48,701 nt of DNA from CAZLIC01 sp964559535 (GTDB taxonomy: Bacteria; Pseudomonadota; Alphaproteobacteria; Rhodobacterales; Rhodobacteraceae), in assembly GCA_964559535.1 (NCBI GenBank), contig CAZLIC010000025.1, forward strand, positions 1 to 48,701, given 5' to 3'. Below, piece after piece: positions 22,323-29,633 of the stretch. Within the stretch, counting starts at the first letter, position 1; the number at the start of each line of letters is the position of its first letter. The notes under the pieces were generated by a model. It saw only the letters and a list, made by a program, of their open reading frames with translations. It was not told the origin of the DNA and searched no databases. The translations under genes were made by a program, and so were the position numbers.

Positions 22323-23786
22323 TCAGCCGATGTCCCGCGCAACCCCTGCCGCAATCCGTGCAATCCCCTCGGGTATCCGCCCCGGCGGGATGCTGGAATA
22401 GGCCAGCCGGTAGTGTTCGCGGTCGGGCCGTGCCGGATCGAAGAAGCTTTCCCCCGGCTCGATCAGCACGCCATCCCCGCGCAGCCGCAGCGCCAGCGCG
22501 CCCGTGTCCACCCCATCGGCCCGCATCCAGAACGACGACCCGCCGGTGCCGCCCTGCCCGGCCACCACCAGCCCTTGCGCCGCAATCGCCTCGTCCATCA
22601 CTTGCCGCCTGCGCCGGAACGCCGCCCGCATCCGGTTCACCAGCGCATCATAATGCCCCATCGACAGGAAATAGGCCGCCGTCCGCTGCAGATGCCCCGG
22701 CGGATGCCGCAGCACGGCAGACCGCAGCGCACGGGCCGCGGCAATGAACGGCGGCGGCGCCACCAGGCAGCCCAGCCGCAACCCCGGAAACAGCGACTTC
22801 GAGAACGAGCCCACGTAAACCACCCGCCCCTGCCGGTCCAAACTCTTCAGCGAAGGTGATACGGCCTTCAGGAAGCTCATCTCGAACTCGTAGTCATCCT
22901 CGACAACCACCGCATCCCGCGCCGCGGCCGCCTCCAGCAGGTCGCGGCGGCGGGCCAGCGGCATGGTGGCGCCCGTGGGGCTCTGGTGGCTGGGGGTCAC
23001 GAACACCGCATCCACCCGGTCAGGCAAGGCAGAGGGCGGCAGCCCGCCCTCGTCCACATCCACCGGCACCACCCGCGCCCCTCGCGCCGCCAGCAGCGAC
23101 CGCAGCGCCGGATAGCCGGGGTTCTCCATCACCGCCACGGCGCCGGGCGCCAGCAGCACCTGCACCGCCAGCCACAGCGCGTTCTGCGCCCCCAGCGTCA
23201 CCAGCACCTCGCCTTCGCCCGCGTCGATGCCCCGGCGTGGCAGGATGACATGGCGGATCATTTCCACCAGCAGCGGGTCGTCGCGGTCATAGGCGTCCAG
23301 CGTCAGCGTGTCGATGTCGCGCCGCCCCAGCGCCCGCAACGCGCACAGCCGCCAGTTGGCATGGTCGAACAGCGTGGGGTCGGGCTGGCCATAGATGAAC
23401 GGCCAAGGATAGCGCGCCCAGTCGTCGGGCCGCTCCACCTTCAGCGGCGGGGCCATGGGCATCAGCCGCCCGGCCCAGTCCACCCCCTCGCCCACAGCCC
23501 GGTCGGGCAGGTCAAAATCCGGGGCCCGCGGCGCCGAGGCCGAAACGAAATACCCCGACCGACCGCGCGCCACCAGATAGTCGGACGCCACAAGGTCGGC
23601 ATAGGCCAGCGTCACGGTAATCCGGCTGACGCCCAGCTGGTCGGCCAGCGCCCGCGACGACGGCATCCGCTCTCCGGCGCGGAACCGACCGGCCACCACC
23701 GCTTCGGCCACCACCGCACGGATGCGCTGCTGCAGCGTGCCCGCGCTGGCGGGAGGCAGGACAATGGCTTCGGGCGGAATGGGCAT
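22323..23786 (-). CDS. tauR: MocR/GntR-type regulator TauR of taurine use
   Basis: 487 residues. An N-terminal GntR winged helix spans about 15-82 (LQQRIRAVVAEAVVAGRFRA, then SRALADQLGVSRITVTLAYA) and is fused to a fold-type I aminotransferase domain with the PLP lysine in GSFSKSLFPGLRLG. MocR proteins sense PLP adducts. TauR of Rhodobacter capsulatus activates taurine genes and is encoded between tpa and xsc, as here. The start lies 43 bp after tpa. A likely target is the tpa / ABC transporter divergent region at 25210-25513. The assignment as TauR rather than another MocR rests on locus order. Confidence 0.87.
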   Translation of the reverse strand: MPIPPEAIVLPPASAGTLQQRIRAVVAEAVVAGRFRAGERMPSSRALADQLGVSRITVTLAYADLVASDYLVARGRSGYFVSASAPRAPDFDLPDRAVGEGVDWAGRLMPMAPPLKVERPDDWARYPWPFIYGQPDPTLFDHANWRLCALRALGRRDIDTLTLDAYDRDDPLLVEMIRHVILPRRGIDAGEGEVLVTLGAQNALWLAVQVLLAPGAVAVMENPGYPALRSLLAARGARVVPVDVDEGGLPPSALPDRVDAVFVTPSHQSPTGATMPLARRRDLLEAAAARDAVVVEDDYEFEMSFLKAVSPSLKSLDRQGRVVYVGSFSKSLFPGLRLGCLVAPPPFIAAARALRSAVLRHPPGHLQRTAAYFLSMGHYDALVNRMRAAFRRRRQVMDEAIAAQGLVVAGQGGTGGSSFWMRADGVDTGALALRLRGDGVLIEPGESFFDPARPDREHYRLAYSSIPPGRIPEGIARIAAGVARDIG

Positions 23787-23829
23787 GGCAGGGCGCAGCC
23801 TGTGCGCCCCGAACCGCCCGCGTCAAGTG

Positions 23830-25209
23830 TCAGCCGAACACCCGGCCCAGCGCGCCGTCCACCGCCTCGGTGATGTGGTCGATGTCGTCCGGCGTGGCGA
23901 TCAGCGCCGGGCTGAAGCACAGGGTGTTGTTCAGGCCGGGCAGGCTGCGGTTGGTCATGCCGATGATCACGCCCTGCGCCATGCAGTCGGCCACCACCGC
24001 CGCCACCTTCTTTTCGTTCGCGGGTTCCTTCGTGGCGCGGTCGGCCACCAGTTCGGCGCCGCAGAACAGCCCCTTGCCGCGCACATCGCCGATCACCGCA
24101 TGGCGTTCGGCCAGCGCAGTCAGGTTGGCGATCATGCGGGCTCCCATCGCCAGGGTGTTCTCCAGCAGCCCCTCGTCCTCGATGATCCGCATGTTCTCCA
24201 GCGCGGCCGCGGGCCCCCCGGTGCAGCCGCCAAAGGTGGAGATGTCGCGGAAGTAACCCAGCGGGTCGGCGGCATCGTCCTTGAACAGCGCGAAGACGTC
24301 TTCGGTCGTCACGGTGCAGGCGATGGCGGCATAGCCCGAGGCCACGCCCTTGGCCATCGTCACGAAGTCGGGCTGCACCCCATAGTGCTGATAGCCGAAC
24401 CAGGTGCCCGTCCGCCCCACGCCACAGACCACCTCGTCGATGTGCAGAAGGATGCTGTACTTGCGGCAGATTTCCTGCACCCGCTCCCAGTACCCCACCG
24501 GCGGCACGATCACCCCGCCGCCCGCCGTCACCGGCTCCAGCACGATGGCGCCCACGGTATCGGGCCCTTCGCGCAGGATCACCTCCTCGATGGCATCTGC
24601 GGCGCGTTCGCCATAGTTCGCCACGTCCCACTGCTTGCGGTATTCCAGGCAGTGCGGCACCTGTACGAACCCGTCAGGGAAGGGGCCGTACTGCATGGCG
24701 CGCTCGGGCTGGCCGCCGCTGGCCAGCGCGGCGATGGTGGTGCCGTGGTAGTCGCGCTCGCGGAACAGGATCTTCCACTTCTTGCCGCCGTGGTGACGGT
24801 GGGCGATTTGCCGCACCATCTTGTACACCTTCTCGTTCGCCTCGGACCCCGAGTTCGAAAAGTACACACGGCTCAGCCCCGGCATCTTCGAGATCAGCCT
24901 CTCGGCGAACAATGCCCCGGGAATCGACCCCGCGGCGCCGGCGAAATAGTTCATCTTCACCAGCTGGTCATACACTGCCTTGGCAATGGATTCGCGACCA
25001 TAGCCCACGTTCACGGTCCACACCCCGCCCGAAACGGCGTCCAGATGCTCTTTTCCCTTGGCATCCCAGACTTTCATGCCCTTGCCCTCCACGATCACGC
25101 GGGGGTCGACGGTCTCGTATTGCTTGTGCTGGCTCAGGTGGTGCCAGACATGCGCGCGGTCGGCCGCAACCACATGGGACAGGTCGTTGGTCTGCAGGGA
25201 CTTGTTCAC
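23830..25209 (-). CDS. tpa: Taurine-pyruvate aminotransferase Tpa
   Basis: 459 residues of class III PLP aminotransferase. Signatures are SNSGSEANEKVYKMVRQIAH, YHGTTIAALASGGQPER, LLHIDEVVCGVGRTGTWFGY and the PLP lysine in VTMAKGVASGY. The taurine-specific subgroup is supported by xsc and tauR in the same operon. It transfers the taurine amino group to pyruvate, giving sulfoacetaldehyde and alanine. Start: GTG 25209 has AAGGAG 8 nt upstream. A nearby ATG is out of frame and meets a stop after three codons, and a longer in-frame start at 25347 would run into the operator-like repeats. It is first gene of its operon and divergent from the ABC transporter. Confidence 0.92.
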   Translation of the reverse strand: MNKSLQTNDLSHVVAADRAHVWHHLSQHKQYETVDPRVIVEGKGMKVWDAKGKEHLDAVSGGVWTVNVGYGRESIAKAVYDQLVKMNYFAGAAGSIPGALFAERLISKMPGLSRVYFSNSGSEANEKVYKMVRQIAHRHHGGKKWKILFRERDYHGTTIAALASGGQPERAMQYGPFPDGFVQVPHCLEYRKQWDVANYGERAADAIEEVILREGPDTVGAIVLEPVTAGGGVIVPPVGYWERVQEICRKYSILLHIDEVVCGVGRTGTWFGYQHYGVQPDFVTMAKGVASGYAAIACTVTTEDVFALFKDDAADPLGYFRDISTFGGCTGGPAAALENMRIIEDEGLLENTLAMGARMIANLTALAERHAVIGDVRGKGLFCGAELVADRATKEPANEKKVAAVVADCMAQGVIIGMTNRSLPGLNNTLCFSPALIATPDDIDHITEAVDGALGRVFG

Positions 25210-25513
25210 GGGCACATCTCCTTGGCTGGCGGACGCTGCAGCATCGGGCAAAGGGCGGCGCGCGCGTAGGACCAGACGCCAGGGCGCGATACGGCCAGCC
25301 GGGCGGTGCACAACCTGTGATCCATCTGCACTCGCCTGTACTGTCACAGTTCTTGACAGGCCGACCGAATCCGTTCGCTATTCTTCCATCGCAATGTACG
25401 AACAAGTGTCATCGAAGTGACATGGAAAGAACAGAAACGAACACGGTCACCGGACGCAGGGGCATTTTTTCGGCGTCGGCGGTCCGAAGACCACACCAAC
25501 TCGGAGTAGACAC
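25210..25513. promoter_or_regulatory. Divergent promoter region between tpa and the ABC transporter
   Basis: 304 bp without a gene. It contains a 10-bp-period direct repeat CTGCACTCGC/CTGTACTGTC (25326-25345), an inverted repeat CTGTC-N9-GACAG (25341-25359) whose right arm overlaps a perfect TTGACA (25353-25358, + strand), and a second inverted repeat TGTCA-N6-TGACA (25407-25422). As recalled, R. capsulatus TauR binds paired 10-bp direct repeats beginning CTGGAC. The repeat here resembles that arrangement but is not identical. The last 60 bp before the transporter gene show a TTTTTT tract and a GGAG ribosome site. Confidence 0.6.
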
Positions 25514-26641
25514 ATGGAGAAGCACATGTCGCGGTTCAATCGCCGTACCTTCCTGAAGCAGACTGCCGTGGGCGTCGGTGCCCTGGCTGCCCCTGCCATC
25601 ATCTCGTCCAAGGCGCTGGCCTCGTCGGGCGAAGTGAACTTCACCGGCTGGGCGGGCTATCCTGCGCTGGCCGAAAAGGTGTTCCCCGCCTTCGAAGCCG
25701 CCACCGGCATCAAGGTGAACTTCACCGAACTGCCCGACCAGGACGCGATGTTCGCCGCCGCCAAGGTCGCGGCCGAGGCGGGCGGCATCGACATCATCGA
25801 GCCGACCATCGACCGCTGGGGCGGCTGGAACTCGAACGGCCTGCTGGCGCCGTTCGATGAAGCCAAGCTGGCCATGGACAACTACCTGCCCGGTCTGGCC
25901 GACGGTTCGGCGGGCGAGCGTTCGCGCACCGGTGGCGCGCTGTTCTACGTCCCGTCGAACTGGGGCACCGAGGCGCTGGTGGTGAACGAAGCCAATGCCA
26001 AGCTGTCGTCGCCGGCCTCGCTGGGCGACCTGTTCAACCCCGACAACATGGCCGTGCTGCGCCCGCACTCGACGCTGGCCGCTATGGGCCGCTGGCTCGA
26101 CGCCACCGGCAAGTTGCCGCGTCCGTGGATGGATGGCTACACCGACATGGCCGCCATGCAGGAGCTGTGGGACATCGCGCTGGCCGAGGCCATCAAGGCC
26201 AAGGGCAACGTGGTGCAGTGGTGGTCGGGCGAGAACGAGGCCAACGCGGGCTTCACCGCCAACGGGGCGACCATCGGCCTGTGCTGGGATTCGACCGGCT
26301 ACAACCTGCGCAATGACGGCTACAAGTACGTCGCTCCGGCCGAAGGCGCCTTTGCCTGGCACCAGGGCTTCGTGATGATGAAGAACGCCGTCAACGTCGA
26401 CCAGGCGCACGAGTTTGCCAAGTTCGTGTCCACCGGCGAAGGCTCGGCGATGTGGGCAACTGCCTTCTCGTCGAACCCTGTTGGCAAGGGCTCGGGCGAG
26501 TTCATGTCGCCCGACGTGTCCGCCTACTATTCGGGCACCTTCAACGACGAGGCGCTGGGCAAGCTGTGGTGGTGGCCGGAACAGACTGCCGAGTTCATTG
26601 CCAAGCGCGGCGAATACGCCGACAAGTACAAGGCGGCCTGA
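25514..26641 (+). CDS. ABC transporter periplasmic substrate-binding protein (PotD/PhnS type), Tat-exported
   Basis: 375 residues. A Tat signal (NRRTFLKQTAVGVGALAAPA) precedes a type II binding fold with FTGWAGYPALAEKVFPAFEA, IEPTIDRWGGWNSNGLL and GFVMMKNAVNVDQAHEFAKF. The family covers polyamine, Fe and 2-aminoethylphosphonate (PhnS-like) binding proteins. GGAG precedes both ATG 25514 and ATG 25526, so the first four residues are uncertain. It is divergent from tpa and first of a four-gene transporter operon. Taurine or an aminophosphonate is the contextual guess, as all acquisition genes for these pathways are otherwise missing here. Folded export by Tat may indicate a cytoplasmically loaded cofactor or simply fast folding. 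Confidence 0.87.
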   Translation: MEKHMSRFNRRTFLKQTAVGVGALAAPAIISSKALASSGEVNFTGWAGYPALAEKVFPAFEAATGIKVNFTELPDQDAMFAAAKVAAEAGGIDIIEPTIDRWGGWNSNGLLAPFDEAKLAMDNYLPGLADGSAGERSRTGGALFYVPSNWGTEALVVNEANAKLSSPASLGDLFNPDNMAVLRPHSTLAAMGRWLDATGKLPRPWMDGYTDMAAMQELWDIALAEAIKAKGNVVQWWSGENEANAGFTANGATIGLCWDSTGYNLRNDGYKYVAPAEGAFAWHQGFVMMKNAVNVDQAHEFAKFVSTGEGSAMWATAFSSNPVGKGSGEFMSPDVSAYYSGTFNDEALGKLWWWPEQTAEFIAKRGEYADKYKAA

Positions 26642-26657
26642 TCGGGCGCCGACATTG

Positions 26658-26683
26658 CGGCCCGCCGGGAAACCGGCGGGCCG
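26658..26683 (+). terminator. Strong stem-loop between binding-protein and ATPase genes
   Basis: CGGCCCGCCGG-GAAA-CCGGCGGGCCG is an 11-bp perfect stem with a GAAA tetraloop, 16 bp after the binding-protein stop, followed by TTCCTTG rather than a full T-run. Such elements in ABC operons usually attenuate read-through or protect the 3' end of the binding-protein mRNA, giving excess binding protein. Confidence 0.7.
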
Positions 26684-26744
26684 TTCCTTGTGAAGGGGTC
26701 CGTCAGAGGCCCGCCTAACCAACAGCAACGGGGACACGCGGCCG

Positions 26745-27821
26745 ATGAGTGCAGCGATCGAACTGGACGACGTGTGCTGCGATTTCGGCACCTTCCGCGC
26801 CGTCGACCATGTGAACGTCACCATCAAGCCCGGTGAGTTCTTTTCGTTCCTCGGCCCCTCGGGCTGCGGCAAGACCACCATCCTGCGCATGATCTCGGGC
26901 TTTACCGACCCGTCCTCGGGCGTCATCCGCATCGGCGGCAAGGACATGCGCGGCCAGCGCCCCAACCAGCGGCCCACCGCGCTGATCTTCCAGAACCTGG
27001 CGCTGTTTCCGCTGATGCCGGTGTGGGAGAACATCTCGTTCGGGCTGGAAGTGCGGGGTGTGGACAAGGCGAAACGCCGCGCACGGGCCGAGGAACTCTT
27101 GAAACTCGTCGATCTGCCGGGGGCAGGCGACAAGATGATATCGCAGCTTTCGGGTGGCCAGAAGCAGCGCGTGGCCATCGCCCGCGCTCTGGCTGTGGAA
27201 CCCCAGGTGATGCTTCTGGACGAACCGCTGTCGGCACTTGACCTGAAACTGCGGCAGAACATGCGCGCCGAATTGCGCGCCATCCAGAAACGCACCGGTG
27301 TCACCTTCATCTTCATCACCCATGACCAGGGCGAGGCGCTGGCGATGAGCGACCGCGTGGGCGTGATGAGCCACGGCCGCCTGCAGCAGGTGGCCGACCC
27401 GCGCGACATCTACAACAACCCGGTGAACGGTTTCGTTGCCGGGTTCGTGGGCGAAAACAACGTGTTCGAAGGCGACATCGCCAACCCCTCGGGTGGCATG
27501 GCGGCGTTCAACTCAAAGCACGGCACCTTTCGCGCCCGGCTGGCCAAGGGGGCCGGGGCGGGTTCGAAGCTCTATGTCCGGCCAGAACACACCGACCTCT
27601 CCACCAACCAGGCGATCGAGAATTCGATCCCCGTCACCGTGGGCGACGTGTCGTTCGAGGGCAACTTCATCGCCGTGAACTGCGTCACTGACAGCGGCGC
27701 GCATGTCGTGGCCGAGTTGCGCAACGACGGGCAGGCCACGGTGCCCGCGCCCGGCACGAAACTCTACGCCAGCTTTGCCGCCGAACGGGCCTCGATCCTG
27801 CCCGAAGAAACGGCGGCCTGA
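26745..27821 (+). CDS. ABC transporter ATP-binding protein (PotA-like)
   Basis: 358 residues: Walker A GPSGCGKTT (37-45), Q-loop IFQNLALFPL, signature LSGGQKQRV (135-143), Walker B VMLLDEP (D159/E160) and the H-loop FIFITHDQGEAL. A C-terminal TOBE-like regulatory domain follows (about 240-350). Organisation is that of the polyamine/spermidine importer class. It energises the two permeases encoded immediately downstream, and its stop is 3 bp from the first permease ATG. Confidence 0.94.
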   Translation: MSAAIELDDVCCDFGTFRAVDHVNVTIKPGEFFSFLGPSGCGKTTILRMISGFTDPSSGVIRIGGKDMRGQRPNQRPTALIFQNLALFPLMPVWENISFGLEVRGVDKAKRRARAEELLKLVDLPGAGDKMISQLSGGQKQRVAIARALAVEPQVMLLDEPLSALDLKLRQNMRAELRAIQKRTGVTFIFITHDQGEALAMSDRVGVMSHGRLQQVADPRDIYNNPVNGFVAGFVGENNVFEGDIANPSGGMAAFNSKHGTFRARLAKGAGAGSKLYVRPEHTDLSTNQAIENSIPVTVGDVSFEGNFIAVNCVTDSGAHVVAELRNDGQATVPAPGTKLYASFAAERASILPEETAA

Positions 27822-27824
27822 CCG

Positions 27825-28760
27825 ATGGGAGATCTTCTGCGCCGCTACGGCTCGGGCCTGACGGGCATCTTCATTGTCCTGACCGGCTTCTGGCTTCTGG
27901 CCCTCATCATCCTGCCCAACATCACGCTGTTCGAGGCGTCCTTCCGCCCCTATCTGCCTGTAGTCGACATCGGCGGACCGAAAGACGTCTATTCGCTGGG
28001 CAACTATCAGAAATTCCTGTCGAACTCTTCGGAGACCACGGTGTTCGGCGTTGCCGTCAGCATGCCGCTGCATGTGAAGATCTTCCTCGGCACGGTGTTC
28101 TACTCGGCCATCGTCACCTTCGTCTGCTTCGCGCTGTCCTATCCTTTGGCCTTCTATCTGGCCAAGGTGGCGCGCCCCGCCGCGCTGCCCACCCTTCTGC
28201 TGCTGATCCTGATCCCCATGTGGGTGTCCGAGGCGCTGCGCGCCTTTGCCTGGTACATCATCCTTACGCTGAACGGCCCGCTGAACGCCGTGCTCATCGG
28301 CCTCGGCATCCTTGATCAGGGCGTGCGCTGGCAGATGGGGGTGTTCACGTCTTACGACGCCATCATGATCGGCCTCGTCTACACCTACGTCCTGTTCATG
28401 CTGTTCCCGATCTACGGCTCGATCCAGTCGCTGGACACCAACCAGATCGAGGCTGCCGAAGACCTTGGCTCGCCGTGGTGGCGCACGCACTGGCGCGTGG
28501 TTCTGCCGCATTCCAAACCCGGCATCGCCTCGGGCTGCGTGATGGTGTTCATGCTGGCCGCAGGCTCGCTGCTGGTGCCCGTGCAGCTTGGCTCGCCCAG
28601 GTCTTTGTGGTTCACCCAGACGATCCAGCAATGGATGCTGGAGGCGCAGGACTGGAACACCGGCGCCGCCTACAGCTTCCTCTACATCCTGCTTTGCACC
28701 TTCGTGGTCACGCTTGTCATGTGGCTGTTCAAGGTCAAGCTGTCCGATATCGCGAAATAG
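27825..28760 (+). CDS. ABC transporter permease (PotB-like)
   Basis: 311 residues with six predicted membrane segments and the EAA loop IEAAEDLGSPWWRTHWRVVL, which docks to the ATPase. A long periplasmic stretch after the first helix (residues ~45-90) is typical of PotB-type subunits. It is expected to pair with the second permease in the inner membrane. Spacing of 3 bp upstream and 10 bp downstream indicates co-translation. Confidence 0.93.
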   Translation: MGDLLRRYGSGLTGIFIVLTGFWLLALIILPNITLFEASFRPYLPVVDIGGPKDVYSLGNYQKFLSNSSETTVFGVAVSMPLHVKIFLGTVFYSAIVTFVCFALSYPLAFYLAKVARPAALPTLLLLILIPMWVSEALRAFAWYIILTLNGPLNAVLIGLGILDQGVRWQMGVFTSYDAIMIGLVYTYVLFMLFPIYGSIQSLDTNQIEAAEDLGSPWWRTHWRVVLPHSKPGIASGCVMVFMLAAGSLLVPVQLGSPRSLWFTQTIQQWMLEAQDWNTGAAYSFLYILLCTFVVTLVMWLFKVKLSDIAK

Positions 28761-28770
28761 GGGGGCGGAC

Positions 28771-29610
28771 ATGAACGGACAACGCCGCTTCCTGGGCCAC
28801 CTCTACATGTGGGCCTTCCTGCTGTACCTGATCCTGCCCCTGGTCATCATGGGCGGGGCCGCCTTCAACGACAACCGGCTGCCCTCGGTCTATCCCTGGA
28901 AGGGCTGGACAACCCGCTGGTTTGCCGAGCTTTTTGCCGATCAGGTGATGTGGACCTCGTTCTTCAACACCATCTGGGTGGCGATTGCCGTGGTCATCAT
29001 CGCCGTCCCGGTGGGCACGGCGGGCGCCATCCTGGTGAACTCGGTGTCGGGGCGGCTGCGCGGCGCGCTGTACGGCCTGATGGTGGCGCCGGTTCTGATG
29101 CCGGGCGCGGTCATTGGGATCTCGACGCTGCTGTTCTGGAACTCGGTCGGCAAGGCCACCGGGTCGGACTTCTTCCTGTTCAACCCCGGCCTGCACCTGT
29201 CGGTGCTGGGGCAGGTCAGCTACATTGCGGCCTTCGTGATGCTGTTGGTGCTGGCGCGGCTGCAATCCTTCGACCCGGCGCTGGAAGAGGCCGCGCTTGA
29301 CCTTGGCGCGGGCCATTCCACCGTGCTGCGCCGCATCCTTCTGCCGCACCTTTACCCCGCCATCGGCGCCGGGGCGGCCATTTCGTTCTTCCAGTCGATC
29401 GAGAACTTCAACGTCACCCTGTTTACCCGCGGCACGTCCAACACGCTGACGGTCTATGTCTTCTCGAAGGTCCGCGCGGGCATCACCCCCACGATCAACG
29501 CGCTGGCGCTGCTGCTCATCACCATCACGCTGGTCGGCGCTGTGGTGTACGAACTGCGGCGGCGGGCGAAGGAACGGCGCGAACGCGCCCTGGTCGCGGC
29601 CGAAGACTGA
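28771..29610 (+). CDS. ABC transporter permease (PotC-like)
   Basis: 279 residues with six hydrophobic segments and the EAA motif EEAALDLGAGHSTVLRRILL. It is the second permease of the importer. ATG 28771 follows GGGGGCGGAC 10 bp after the previous stop. A longer in-frame opening (28588) would overlap the upstream permease and is rejected. It closes the operon and converges on the glycosyltransferase-like gene with a 23-bp gap. Confidence 0.93.
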   Translation: MNGQRRFLGHLYMWAFLLYLILPLVIMGGAAFNDNRLPSVYPWKGWTTRWFAELFADQVMWTSFFNTIWVAIAVVIIAVPVGTAGAILVNSVSGRLRGALYGLMVAPVLMPGAVIGISTLLFWNSVGKATGSDFFLFNPGLHLSVLGQVSYIAAFVMLLVLARLQSFDPALEEAALDLGAGHSTVLRRILLPHLYPAIGAGAAISFFQSIENFNVTLFTRGTSNTLTVYVFSKVRAGITPTINALALLLITITLVGAVVYELRRRAKERRERALVAAED

Positions 29611-29633
29611 ATCCGGCGGGCGGTCCCGGCCAT

